Shown: in pieces, positions 11,163 through 21,160 of the stretch | Numbering within the stretch: position 1 is the first letter of the stretch | How the letters are laid out: each line of letters starts with the position of its first letter | Source of the DNA: Scytalidium lignicola | Taxonomy: Eukaryota > Ascomycota > Leotiomycetes | Direction: 5' to 3' | Length of the DNA: 34,582 nt | Assembly: GCA_002812745.2 (NCBI GenBank) | Contig: NCSJ02000416.1 | Span: forward strand, 1 to 34,582 | The notes under the pieces: generated by a model | Databases searched by the model: none | What the model was told of the DNA's origin: nothing | What the model saw: only the letters and a program-made list of their open reading frames with translations | Translations under genes and position numbers: made by a program

Positions 11163-13097
11163 CAGTCATACCTAGTTATAACGAACGGCCAAAAGCCATT
11201 ATNATACATTCGTTATATAGAGAGTTCGTTATATGAAGAGTCACAGGATCAAATATATCAATTTTTTTATACTACTCCTAGTTATAAAACCAGTTACGTA
11301 GATCACACTAACCTAGTCCCCTAACTCTCCTATACTTAATTTTACATCCCTAGACTCCTAAAACACGTAGAAAATCAGGGTCCCCATCAACTTATTACTC
11401 CTCATACCGGCGAAGGATCTGAATCGCCATGAGCACTTCGTTTTCCTTCATAATAAGTACTTCTTCTTACAATTCCTCATCACTATCAGCTAGGATTTCA
11501 AGGCCTTAGCATGCTATAATTAAGTTAATTATAATGTCTATATCTTCTATAACTTACTCTTGAATTAGATTAATAAACTAATGGATATTCATAACCTCTT
11601 AGATATATCCCATATCTTGAAGCCTCTAAATATCAACCTGAAGGCTAATTATTACAGAAGATATCTCTTGCCAATCAATTAGAAGGAGAAGTCTAGCCTC
11701 AAAGTCAATTGCTTATGACTTTACCTAGCAATTTTGTATAATTTTAAGTATAACAAATAATCCTCAAGCTATAATTCCCTACTATATAACTTTTAGAATG
11801 TTCATCTTAACTAAAGGATCTTCTCTAATATCAAAAGTATCAATTATAAACTTAATAAATTGCTGATGTATATAAGCTTTCCAGTTCTTGATAATTCCTT
11901 AATCTAATGGCTAGTAAACAGACATAGCATTTAGTGGAAGTTACATTATCTTAGTGTTTTTAAGACCTCTTTTAACTTTTATAATATCCTTTAGTAATTG
12001 GACAATAAGCTTATAAGCTGGAAAGTTATTTATTAAAAGTAATACTTTTCTACCTTCTATACAGTTGTCAAACTACTTTAACCATTTAACTATAATTCTA
12101 TGCTTTATCCAAGTTATAAGGTTATTCTACCATACTACTCTTAAAACCTTTAAGCTCTAGATTCTCTTAGATCTAAAGTAAGTAGGTTGGATAACTGTTC
12201 TAATATACTATATAAGTAAACGGTTTATACTTGTAATATTATAATATAAAGTTGTAATAATCTTAACCTTGTCTTTCTTTACTCCAGGATGTTGAGAAGT
12301 CCTTAGACTTTGATCTGGAACTGATTTCCAGTTATATCCAGTCTTATCAAAGTTATAGATATCATTGGCATCATATCCTTTCTTAACTTCTTGGATCTTA
12401 GCCATGATTCTCTTACTCTCTTCCTCAACCTTTGCAGACCCAGCTTCTCCATGGAACCTCTGATCTTTAATAGAATACTTATGTTTAAAGCCAGAAAGCC
12501 AGCTCTTAAACCAGATTAAGCAGTCCTAGCCTTCATATTATGGGAGACATTGCCAGAGTTTTATAGCCTTATACTGAAGCATATTATCACTTATTATATC
12601 CTTAACAAACTCATAACATTGTACCCATTCAAATAAACAGTCCTCCAAGATCTTCTAATATGGAGCTCTTGATTTTTGTACATCCTTAAAAATCACAACA
12701 ATGTTTAAGTAAAGGTATTTATCAGAAAGGATCTTAGAAACCAACGACTTTGCAATAGGTTTATTATACTTTTCTTGCTACCAAGTCTATAAGACATCAT
12801 ATCATGGTTTTGAGGGGTCAAGAGAGCTCTAATAAGCTCGTAAGGAAGCTCTCTGGGTGTTGGTTATACTAGTGTGGGTATGTTTTAAAGAGGGTAGATC
12901 ATTAGACCTACGTAACATTTTGTCTCTGGATATACCGAACAACACCAAGAAATTGAAAAATGTTGTTCGTTATACGTTATAAGGAGAGAATTCGTTATAT
13001 AAAGAGATTTACATGCAAATTTTGGCAAATTCCGAGGTGGCGTTCGTAATATCCAGGGATTCGTTATAGCCGGGTTCGTTATAACCAGGTACGACTG
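11163..13097 (-). mobile_element. Pogo/Tigger-type DNA transposon, complete ends
   Basis: A 1,935-bp element with 24-bp terminal inverted repeats: CAGTCATACCTAGTTATAAC... at 11163-11186 and, reversed, CAGTCGTACCTGGTTATAAC... at 13074-13097 (22 of 24 match, both differences transitions). It is flanked by TA on each side (11161-11162, 13098-13099), the Tc1/mariner/pogo target duplication. It holds one transposase gene on the minus strand. It is visibly less AT-rich than the DNA on both sides, so it probably arrived later. The word TTCGTTATA recurs in the terminal regions and may be a transposase binding site. Confidence 0.9.
11308..12918 (-). pseudogene. Pogo-type transposase (CENP-B HTH + DDE_1), inactivated
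   Basis: Starting at the ATG at 12918, the minus strand keeps one frame for 537 codons to a TAG at 11308-11310, interrupted by many internal stops but with no net frameshift between the landmarks I checked (residues 1, 172, 287, 497). N-terminal reading: 'MLRRSNDLPSLKHTHTSIT', then 'NKPIAKSLVSKILSDKYLYL' (CENP-B type helix-turn-helix). Catalytic core: 'YNFDKTGYNW' at residues 188-197 carries the first Asp (191). 'KVLLLINNF' at 291-299 has Asn 297 where the family has the second catalytic Asp. 'PLD-stop-GI' follows. The C-terminus reads 'KENEVLMAIQILRRYEE', typical of these transposases. Stops such as TAG for Trp and TAA for Gln fit C-to-T/G-to-A mutation. Not functional. Confidence 0.85.
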
Positions 13098-13217
13098 TAC
13101 ATAGTATTATATTTTTAGCNAAAAAAANTTTTTTATTTAAAAGTTATCAACTTATTAATTCAATAAAAAGCTAAAAGATCTAAAAAGTAAATAGCTTATA
13201 AAAGCTTTTTAATAATA

Positions 13218-13394
13218 CAAGAAATTCAAGAGATAGCTCAATTAAGTACAATTGCTTAGGAAGTAGTAAAGGTAGTGAATTCGGAGGGTATAATACAAAC
13301 CTTGCTAGTATTACAACGACGGTTACCCAAGTGCTCAAGGTGTAGAAGTACAGAGCATAAAATAAACAAATGCTCTAATTTAGCTAGCAGTTAG
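13218..13394 (+). pseudogene. C-terminal zinc-knuckle tail of a second DDE transposase
   Basis: A plus-strand frame reads 'QEIQEIAQLSTIA', one stop, then 'LQRRLPKCSRCRSTEHKINK' followed by Cys-Ser-Asn-Leu and a terminal TAG at 13392-13394. The Cys-x2-Cys-x4-His-x4-Cys spacing is a zinc knuckle, as found at the C-terminus of many fungal Fot1/pogo-like transposases. The N-terminal part is unrecognisable in the AT-rich DNA to the left, or was separated from it when the pogo element inserted at 11163. The knuckle residues are intact although the rest is dead. Confidence 0.55.
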
Positions 13395-13548
13395 ATATAC
13401 CGCAATATATTTGTTTTGTGGTTGAATATTTGGTGGTAGAATTGGTAGAATTGAGAATTGGTGGGGAGGCGGGCCGGTAGACCGGGAATTACGTTAACTA
13501 ACTATTGCTGAAGGGTTTGATGAGGAGTGTATGGGATACTTTCCCAAT

Positions 13549-15141
13549 CTATAAAATATTCGACTGGAACCCGCCCTCCGACTCAAATACCTCACCAATA
13601 GCCTTCCCAACATAAAGCACGTGCAAATCTGTATACCGTGGTCCAACCATCGTCAACCCAATCGGCATGCCATTCTCGGAGGCAAATCCTGGAATATTGA
13701 GTGCCGGCGCATGGAGAATTGTCCACATTGAGCAAAAAGACTGTCATTCGCAACTCATTAACCCCGGATTAAAACTATAGAATATGAAGACTCACAGCAT
13801 CACCAGTATGTCCAATCCCCATAGGTGCCTCATCTGGAACACTGGGCGTGATGATAGCATCATACATACCTGCAATCTTGTCCCATTCCGGGCGTAGACG
13901 TGCACAGCTGTCGTAGCTTTCAAGCTGTGCTTTGCGGCTCAGCTTCTTTGTGTTCTCCACGTGGCCATGGAGCGAGTGGTGCATTTTTTCCTTTGCAAGG
14001 AGATAATCTATACTCTGCCATGAGAATCTACAACTGGCGGAACCGAAAGGTGCCACTCACTACCAAGAAATGCAGTCCGTCCCTCACCAGTGAGCACATT
14101 CGCATGCCACTGGCTTGTCATGGCGAAGTCCTTTGGCAGTTCAATCTCCTCCACACTTGTGCCATGCTGCTCTAATAGCGATTTTGCTTTTGACCACGCG
14201 GCTTGAGTCCCGGCTCCGGCTTTCGGCCATACGTGAGTCTTGCAGAATGCTACTTTGGCACCTTGTAGTGAGAATGGCAAGCTGGGAACAGGGTTGTCAT
14301 CTGCTAGGTGGAAGACACTGGAGAGGAGCTCGAGATCGGCGACAGACCGCGCGTAGAGGCCTAGCGTATCGTTGGTGATGGAATATTGTGCTAGGCCTTC
14401 ACGTGATATGGCCCCCCATGTTGGCTGTCAAACAAATGTCAATATCCCAGCCAAGAAAGCATGCAAGAAGGAAAAGGAAATATGGAAATCAGAGAGCAGA
14501 GAGAAGAGGTAGAAATCATACCTTGAGAGCATAAATACCATTATATGACCCAGGCCGAATGGTACTCCCACCGGTCTGTGTACCAAGCGCAATAGGAACT
14601 TGGAAATCGCCCACAACTGCGCCAGATCCCGATGACGACCCACCAGGTGTGCGCTTCGGGTCATGAGCATTACACGTCGGTCCGCCTTCAACAGTAGCCG
14701 CAAATTCAGTGGTGGTCGTCTTGCCGAAAATCAGCGCCCCTGCAGCCCGAAGCGTGATCACTGGAGCCGCATCCACAAGCACTGGCGGTTGGTTTTTGTA
14801 GATCAGGGAATTATACCCAGTTGGCATATCTGTCTCCCATCAGAAATTGCAGAGGCCATAAGTATAGTTAAGGGATGGGGAAGCGCACCCATAGTGAGAA
14901 TCACGTCCTTGACGCCAACAGCAATGCCGTGAAGCGGGCCACGCTTCTCAGGCGGGATTTGATCAAGCTTGCGCGCTTGATTGAGCACAAAATCTGGGTC
15001 AAGATAGGCCCATGCTTTGATGATGGGGTCACGCTCCTTGATGCGGCCGAGGAGAGATTTCGCGTAGTCTTCGACGGTGAGATTGCCGCTTTGCATCAGT
15101 GCAAGGGCTTGGCTTGCTGTTAGGCGGAAGGGTTCGGTCAT
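13549..15141 (-). CDS. Amidase, amidase-signature family
   Basis: Hydrolyses a carboxamide to acid plus ammonia; the exact substrate is unknown. Five exons by hand: 15141-14889, 14829-14522, 14424-14057, 14012-13796, 13740-13549, giving 445 residues, a normal length. Introns are 59, 97, 44 and 55 nt. The first two and the last join family-conserved sequence exactly ('VILTM|DMPTGYN', 'IYALK|PTWGAIS', 'HTGDA|SFCSMW'). The amidase triad is complete: Lys78 in 'GVKDVI', cis-Ser149 in 'PGGSSSGSGA', nucleophile Ser173 in 'GTQTGGSTIRP'. Intron 3 (14013-14056) is the weakest call: its donor is GTGGCA although a better-looking GTGAGT lies 4 nt upstream in the wrong phase. If it is not spliced, the gene has a frameshift there. 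No signal peptide, so intracellular. Head-to-head with the MFS gene at 16271. Confidence 0.88.
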
Positions 15142-16270
15142 ATTGATTTGATGGGTTTATTGTGGCCTGTTGGATAGTTAAGGGGGAGAGGAAGCAGGCA
15201 AATAGTAAAAGAGAACGCGAATTTCAACAAGCTCTAACAGTAAATATGAACACAATGGAAATAATACGTGCATAAGATATTTGTCGCCCGGTAGCAGAAC
15301 GATTCCCGACGGCTGGAAGTGCGAGGCGCCTTTGTATCTTATCTCGGAAGAGCGATGCGATGCGTGCTGTAGGTCGCTGTTAGCATTGTCCAATACCGTA
15401 TTTACTCAGGGCTTCCAGTTTGGAGCTAAGGCCCCTGTTTTCCCCTATATGGCATATTTAGCGAATGATTTGCTTTTTAGTGCTGGCAATTTGCGATATA
15501 GCGTTACATTTACTTCCAGCTACAAAGGATTTAGAAGGTTATATAGAGGGGGGGAAAGCCTTTCAAGGTAGTAAGTTAATCAATCAATTAGTTTATAAAA
15601 CAGCATTGTACAAATTCCTTATTCGGGTGGCAGAATGAGTAGCAAAACAAAAATGTACGACTCATTTCTCATACCTCTCTCGTACCTAAAGCTCTCCCTC
15701 GGAGGTACTTTTCTAACTCGCGGTGAGACGAAAACCGGCAGAAAATATTAAGGTTAATGATAGAAAGGCACTATCAACATCGGATCTCCGAACAACCTGT
15801 TCCTGCCCTCTAAAATGTCTATTCGTCTACCTTAATCTTCTGTCGAGTTTTGCTCATCACCTCTTCTCTTCATCTGCCCTATCTATATCGGCGATCTATC
15901 TAACTCCTCCGAGGATCAAATTTACCATACAATTCCATCGCGGATTGTCGGTACTAGTCCGACAATTGCTACGATGCTGAGGTATTTTGCACGAACAGGA
16001 ACGAGGTGCATGATACGGAGCTTCTTTTAGGATCTTAGCACCCACTGCTTCTTCTCTTAGTAGCTGTACAATTTTCGAGGCCCGCTGCTTCGTCTATGAT
16101 GTTGGACCTTTTTGCTCTTAGATCTTTTGCATTTACTTACTCTTCTGACTGTCTCTTGTCTATGCATTGCCCTTCAACTTTTTATGCATTTAATGTCAAT
16201 TTAACTGTTATCTACAGCCCACAAATTATGCAGTTTGAGGGAATAATTACTACTATCACTACGACTTGAG
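15142..16270. promoter_or_regulatory. Divergent intergenic region, amidase / MFS
   Basis: The 1.1 kb between two head-to-head starts must hold both promoters. Pyrimidine-rich tracts typical of fungal promoters lie near 15,825-15,890 and 16,040-16,190, ahead of the transporter. GATA-factor words of the HGATAR type (read as TTATCT) occur at 15339-15344 and 16208-16213. Such words are frequent by chance, so they are only candidates for nitrogen control. Short open frames here (for example 15178-15393 minus, 15281-15571 plus) look like no known protein. Confidence 0.45.
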
Positions 16271-18049
16271 ATGTCTCTGCCCCTCTACCAAGTCGAGACC
16301 AACATCCTCCCGATCTCTACCCTCCTACAGGTCTTTTCCGGCTTGGCCTTCACCCTCCTTATCTGCTTCATCGACCAGAACAGCATAGGGCTAGCACTCC
16401 CCAAAATTGGACAAGACCTAAACTGCGCTTCTACTATTGCATGGGCGGGGACCTCAGCTCTGATTGCGAATACTGTGTTCCAAGTCCTATACGGTCGTCT
16501 CTCTGACATATTCGGCCGCAAGATTGTTTTCTTGGTGAGTGTAGGATTATTGGCTGGGGGCGATTTACTGTGTAGTTTTGCACATACCGGACCAGAGCTT
16601 TATATATTTCGAGCTATTGCAGGTATAGGAGGTGGGGGTGTTACGGCCCTGTCAATGATGATTGTCAGTGATGTGGTAACGTTGGAAAATAGGGGGAAAT
16701 ACCAAGGGATTCTAGGGAGTTGTGTTGGGTAAGCTGTTTTCATCCATCCACCCATTCCCCTGAATCTAGTACTTACTTACCTCTCAAGGCTTGGAAACAT
16801 GATCGGTCCTTTCATGGCTGCAGGCTTTATAGAGCATAACACCTGGCGAGCCATCTTCTGGTGTATCTCCCCGCTCGCTGCCCTCTCTGGCGTAGTTGTC
16901 GGCGTCATTCTTCCACCCAACAAAGTCACAGGAGATTTGAAATCCAAAGCTCGAGCCATCGACTACTTCGGCGTTGCCACCTCCTCCATCGCCATCGTCC
17001 TACTGTTAATACCCATTTCCGGAGCTGGTACATACTTCGTCTGGTCTTCGCCTTTAGTAGTTTCGATGCTTGTCTCCGGCTCGCTCCTCGCTATCCTCTT
17101 CGTCATCGTCGAGTGGAAAGTCGCTCCCTTTCCCATGATGCCACTACGGATATTTCATAATCGAGCCGTTGCTGCAATTCTGATTCAGAATTTTCTCTTT
17201 GGGATAGTCTACTATTCACATCTCTATTACCTTCCTATTTTCTACCAGAACGCACTACAATACTCGCCTATCACCGCAGCCGCGCTCACAATCCCGTTCG
17301 TTGCTGGGCAGTCTTGCTTCTCTATTCTAAGCGGCCAGTACATCTCTCGATTCAAGCGCTATGGCGAAGTAATCTGGTTTGGCTTCACTATCTGGACCCT
17401 CGGCACAGCGCTCGTTGCAGGACTTTTTACACAAGGCATTTCAAACTGGAAAGCTGCCCTCATCTTGTTTCTTGAAGGCGCGGGTGTTGGGAACGTGTTT
17501 CAGCCAACGCTTGTGGCAGCACAAGCGCATAGTGAGAAACATGATCGTGCAGTGGTGATTGGGGTCAGAAATTTTCTGCGGAGTCTAGGTGGTGCCATTG
17601 GCCTTGCAATGAGCTCCGCTATCTACAGTAATGTCCTTACGAATGCAGTAACCTCGCCATCGACAAATCTTCCTTTTGGGTTCGCTGCTCAAATTCTAGA
17701 CTCCATTCTCTATGTCCCAAACTTAGATTCCCTCACTGCGGAACAGAAAAATGTGGTTTTGGATTCGTATATGGCGAGTAGTCATGTTGTGTTTATCATG
17801 TGGGTACCCATGATGGGCGTTTGTTTGCTGCTCTGTTCTCTTATAAAGGACAAAGGCTTGAAGAGGCCAGGAGAGGATGAAGAGAAGGAAGGAAAGAGAG
17901 CGGCTGAGAATAGGAGTGCTGATGCCTCAGATCAGAATCTGACTATAAAGAGCGATTTGGAGCTGGGGAACTTAACTGTGGAGCAACCAAAGATATTGGA
18001 TCAGGAAATCATGGTGGTTCAGCAGCAGAAACAGTATATGGAAAGCTGA
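16271..18049 (+). CDS. MFS transporter, DHA2-like (14-TM) family
   Basis: Membrane transporter of the major facilitator superfamily, most like the 14-helix drug:H+ antiporter 2 group of fungi. Two exons, 16271-16728 and 16789-18049, with a 60-nt intron (GTAAGC...CAAG) that joins 'GSCVG|LGNMIGPFMAAG' exactly; 572 residues. Motif A 'GRLSDIFGRK' is at 75-84 after helix 2. 'DQNSIGLALPKIG' (35-47) is the family motif in helix 1. The antiporter motif C region (149-165) is Gly/Pro-rich as expected. The last ~70 residues are a charged cytoplasmic tail (Glu/Lys-rich). The substrate cannot be read from sequence. Being divergent from an amidase suggests export or uptake of a related compound, but this is inference. 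Tail-to-tail with the deacetylase gene, 259 bp apart. Confidence 0.92.
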
Positions 18050-18308
18050 ATAGAAACGAATGACACTACACCACTAGTGATTGTCTCAATTCTATGAGTC
18101 TAGCAACCAATACATAGACAAGGCTCCAGAAACAGAAAAAGTGTCTCGTGACTACTCCGTTACGACTTTCAGAATGACTTAATCAAATCTTACAGACAAT
18201 GACGAACGGAAGAGTGTTAAGCATGTAATCTGTCTATTTTCACTCCATTTTACAGGATTTGACAAGCCGTAAACACAAAACTTCTCCTCTGCCCTCTCTC
18301 CTAAACTA

Positions 18309-19583
18309 TCAAGCTATTTTCCAGTTCTCATAAGAATGACTCTGCATAAACGCCTCCGCAATTTCCGTCCTCGTCGCAACCCACACGCCCTCCTTAGCTC
18401 TAATATATTCCACAAACTCCCTCAACGCATCAAACCTTGCCGGCCTCCCAACAATCCGGCAATGCAGCCCCACCGTCATCATCTTTGGGCTACCTTCTAC
18501 CCCCTCCTGATACAGGACATCAAACGCGCGCTTAATATGATCCAGAAAACCGGATGGGGAACTAAACCCCGATCCCACGGTGAAGAACTTGAAGTCATTG
18601 CAATCATAGCTATAGGGAACCATGAGCTGGCCTTTAGGACCAAAGGAAGTAGGGATATCGATCCAGTATGGCACCTGGGAGATACGAAGGTTAGTGTTTG
18701 ACGATGAAAGTGAGGGGAGGAGCCCGTACGTCGTCGGCGTAGGTGTCCGACTGCCAGATGAGTTTCTCGCCCATTTCTTCGTAGACTTCGCAGAGAAGCG
18801 TCTTGCTCTGCGGACTCGGACGGCCGTAGTACCATCTTTTCTTCCGTCAGTTTCTGAATCGAAGAAATGGCAAGGATAGAGCAACTGACCCTTTCGGCGC
18901 GTAGCCGCTCAGCTTCTTGAGCGAAATAATAGCGTTCTTAATATACTCTTTCTCCTTCTCAATCGAAAAATCATGGTAGTCCAGCCAGCGGTACGCACTA
19001 CCTCAACCATCAGCCACATCGATCTTGTCGCCCGTTACAAGCTGCCTTATTCTCGGTCCTAATCCACCTTCACCACACATCCCGCTCCCTCAATATTCAT
19101 TTATCGCCTATTAAAATTCAACTCACTGGCTAGCAACATCATGCCCCCCTTCCACACACCTTTTCACAACCTCTACATTCTCTTCCACCGCCTGTGCAAC
19201 CGCGTAGAGCGTAAACTTCATCCCATGCTTTGTGAACAGCCGAAAAAGTCGCCAAAATCCTGCCCTGCTCCCATATTCGTATTCTGACTCGCCGGCCAGA
19301 TGCCTTGCATTTATCTTCGCTGGCGCAGTGGGGTTCTCTTTCAGATTGGGCTCTGATTGCCCGTCGCCATGGAGGACGGAGCGCTCAGCGCCCTAGGGAG
19401 TGGTCATTGGGAGGTAAGGGAGGGAAGGCGAAAAGGAGAGCGACTTACTTCTTCATAGTTGATAACGAAGGAAACAGCGATTTTAGCCTTGCCAGGCCAC
19501 TGGGGGTTAATCGAGTGCTCACCGTACCCTATGAAGTCGCGGTCGACGTCGTATTCAGGTCGGTGGGTGTAGGGCTGCGCCAT
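18309..19583 (-). CDS. Allantoinase-like polysaccharide deacetylase (PuuE type)
   Basis: Belongs to the NodB/polysaccharide-deacetylase fold group whose bacterial PuuE members open the allantoin ring. Five exons: 19583-19449, 19392-19127, 18997-18890, 18835-18730, 18674-18309; introns 56, 129, 54 and 55 nt; 326 residues. Joins restore conserved sequence: 'SFVINYEE|GAERSVL', 'GGHDVASH|AYRWLDYHDF', 'SGYAPKG|WYYGRPSP', 'DTYADD|VPYWIDIP'. Diagnostic motifs: 'NYEE' (42-45) where metal-dependent deacetylases have an Asp-Asp motif, 'GGHDVASHAYRW' (127-138), 'PYSYDCNDFKFF' (225-236), 'GLHCRIVGRP' (274-283). The altered first motif is typical of the PuuE branch, not of chitin deacetylases. No signal peptide, so cytosolic. 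Intron 2 is long for this window and its acceptor is the least certain. Function as allantoinase is by family; hydantoin-like substrates are possible. Confidence 0.85.
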
Positions 19584-19650
19584 GGCTGACGCTGATTGTA
19601 CTCACTGTCGAAGGTCCAGCTGTTTCCTGCCCTGTTAAGAATATACAAAG

Positions 19651-19899
19651 TGTTATAGTCAAAGTATTTTAGTACAACTTTTCTTAAGATAAATGATTTT
19701 TAGTCAAATTGTTAAAAAGTCATGGATAAGGCGATGGATTCTTTTAGAGTGATGTCCTTATCTTCGAGCGGGGTTATTAGCTTAATGGGGTCGATACGAG
19801 TTGTAAGAGTCTGTCGTCGGACCCCTTGCTGTTAATCTTCGGACCTCCGTGTTTATTGATCGGGTTAAACAGCCCGAACAATTCTCTTATCTTTCAACA
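19651..19899. repeat. Probable solo LTR of the gypsy family
   Basis: Starts TGTTATAGTC and ends TTTCAACA, 249 bp, matching in ends and size the probable gypsy LTR at 962-1204. The middle is less AT-rich than that copy, as if less mutated. It is followed by AT-rich DNA with no readable gag, so it may be a solo LTR. No clear target duplication was seen. Confidence 0.4.
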
Positions 19900-20930
19900 T
19901 CTTAAACTGTATATACTTTAATACTTCNTTTTTAAAGTTTAATCTACATTGTTTTATCTCCTTAAAATGCATTATAAATAAATGAACTTTATACATTAAT
20001 TCATGTAAAGATTACAGTAAAGTTATATAATATTATTCAATTTGTATGGTAAAACCAATTAATCAAAAGGTAAAGTACAGTAGAAGAAAAGCTTATATAT
20101 TACAGTTATAATTATAATATATATATAAGATCATGTAATATCCTTATTATAATATCATTACTTTAATTATTATATTAAAGTTCATTAGCTTACTGACTGG
20201 TTGCTTGAGCAATAAGCTGCTTAACGTGTAAGTTAGAATATATGTATTCTTACTAAAATTTAACTGTATAAATGCTTAAGATACTTAGTACATGAAGAAG
20301 ATGATGATATTTATTTACGTCCAGCAAGTGCAGGTTCAAGACCTGTTGCCCTGTAACCTCCCGAAGGATATAAGGACATGCTAAGCTTAAGATCAATTAT
20401 ATACAAAGTACTATCTAAAAGAGAGTTAAAAACCACAAGAGGCGAAAAACTTTTCTTATAGATAATCCTAGGTCCCTAATCCTACAGTGTTGCAGTGCTT
20501 TTGAAAACCTAAGAAAGTATTTCATGCACTGCCTATTGATTTCATTTAAGGCCCTCTTAACTGGTTAAGAGATCCTTGTTTTATCTTTTGCTCTAAACTT
20601 AACACCAATATAAAGTCCGAGTAGTATGTATAAAAGGCCAAGTTGAAGTATCTATTCTATATCATGAGCATATATGCATCTACATAGCTAACCGCCTCAA
20701 GAGCTGTGTTATAAGATTCATCTTCATTATAACGATGTTGTGAAGTGTTGAGATAATCGTAAATCGTCGTGACTTCGTTCAGAGTCGAAAGGAGGATATA
20801 ACGTGCAAGTATAACTGTCGATTCAATCTTTTGACTCAATCTTAGCTCTATAAACACTGCCTCAGGAGTGCTATAAGTTCGTAGAATGCACCGCGTACAG
20901 GTGTTGAGTCGTCGCATTCCTACTTAGTAG
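19900..20930. other. AT-rich stretch and unrecognised decayed coding-like sequence
   Basis: 19900-20200 is AT-rich. From about 20,270 composition becomes mixed. On the minus strand an 86-codon open stretch (20917-20657) reads 'TCTRCILRTYSTPEAVFIEL' and continues, after a stop and a frame change, as 'LGLYIGVKFRAKDKTRIS' near 20,590-20,640. This looks like a decayed coding sequence, but I do not recognise the family. No intact gene is present. Confidence 0.35.
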
Positions 20931-21160
20931 TACAGAGGACGCGGCAAAATGTGATAGGAATCTGCCAAGACACTAAATGTGCACGTGCCATAGGCTTTCC
21001 AGCAAGTGTAGTGCTTAAAGTGCCTTATAATTACAGTGTATTACAGAGTATTAGCAAGCTACAGGTCGCTATAATTACAGGGCACTTCCAGCGCTCAAAT
21101 CGTTAGCGCTTTTCTAGCGCCTTAGCACTATTCCCATCACATTTTGCCGTGTCCTCCGTA
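20931..21160. mobile_element. MITE 1 (230 bp, 31-bp terminal inverted repeats)
   Basis: The left end TACAGAGGACGCGGCAAAAT... (20931-20961) and the reversed right end TACGGAGGACACGGCAAAAT... (21130-21160) match at 28 of 31 positions, all three differences being transitions. The outer TA on each side is probably the target duplication, as for Tc1/mariner-type elements. The interior has no open frame. It includes two copies of 'TATAATTACAG' and a small GC-rich inverted repeat 'GCGCTTTTCTAGCGC'. Confidence 0.88.

Noticed and set aside
13861..14378. Plus-strand open frames over the amidase
   Set aside because: Antisense to exons carrying conserved amidase sequence; no likeness to known proteins.
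15178..15571. Overlapping short frames on both strands in the amidase/MFS intergenic region
   Set aside because: No motif, no signal peptide and no family likeness; this is promoter and untranslated sequence.
19127..19160. Apparent frameshift in the deacetylase at the G run before 'HDVASH'
   Set aside because: On recounting, the plus strand has six Cs at 19144-19149, which keeps the frame; exon 2 is 266 nt, as its phases require.
20330..20346. tRNA-like T-arm (CAGG-TTCAAGA-CCTG)
   Set aside because: No matching acceptor stem, anticodon arm or A-box upstream; a chance B-box-like word or at most a SINE fragment.
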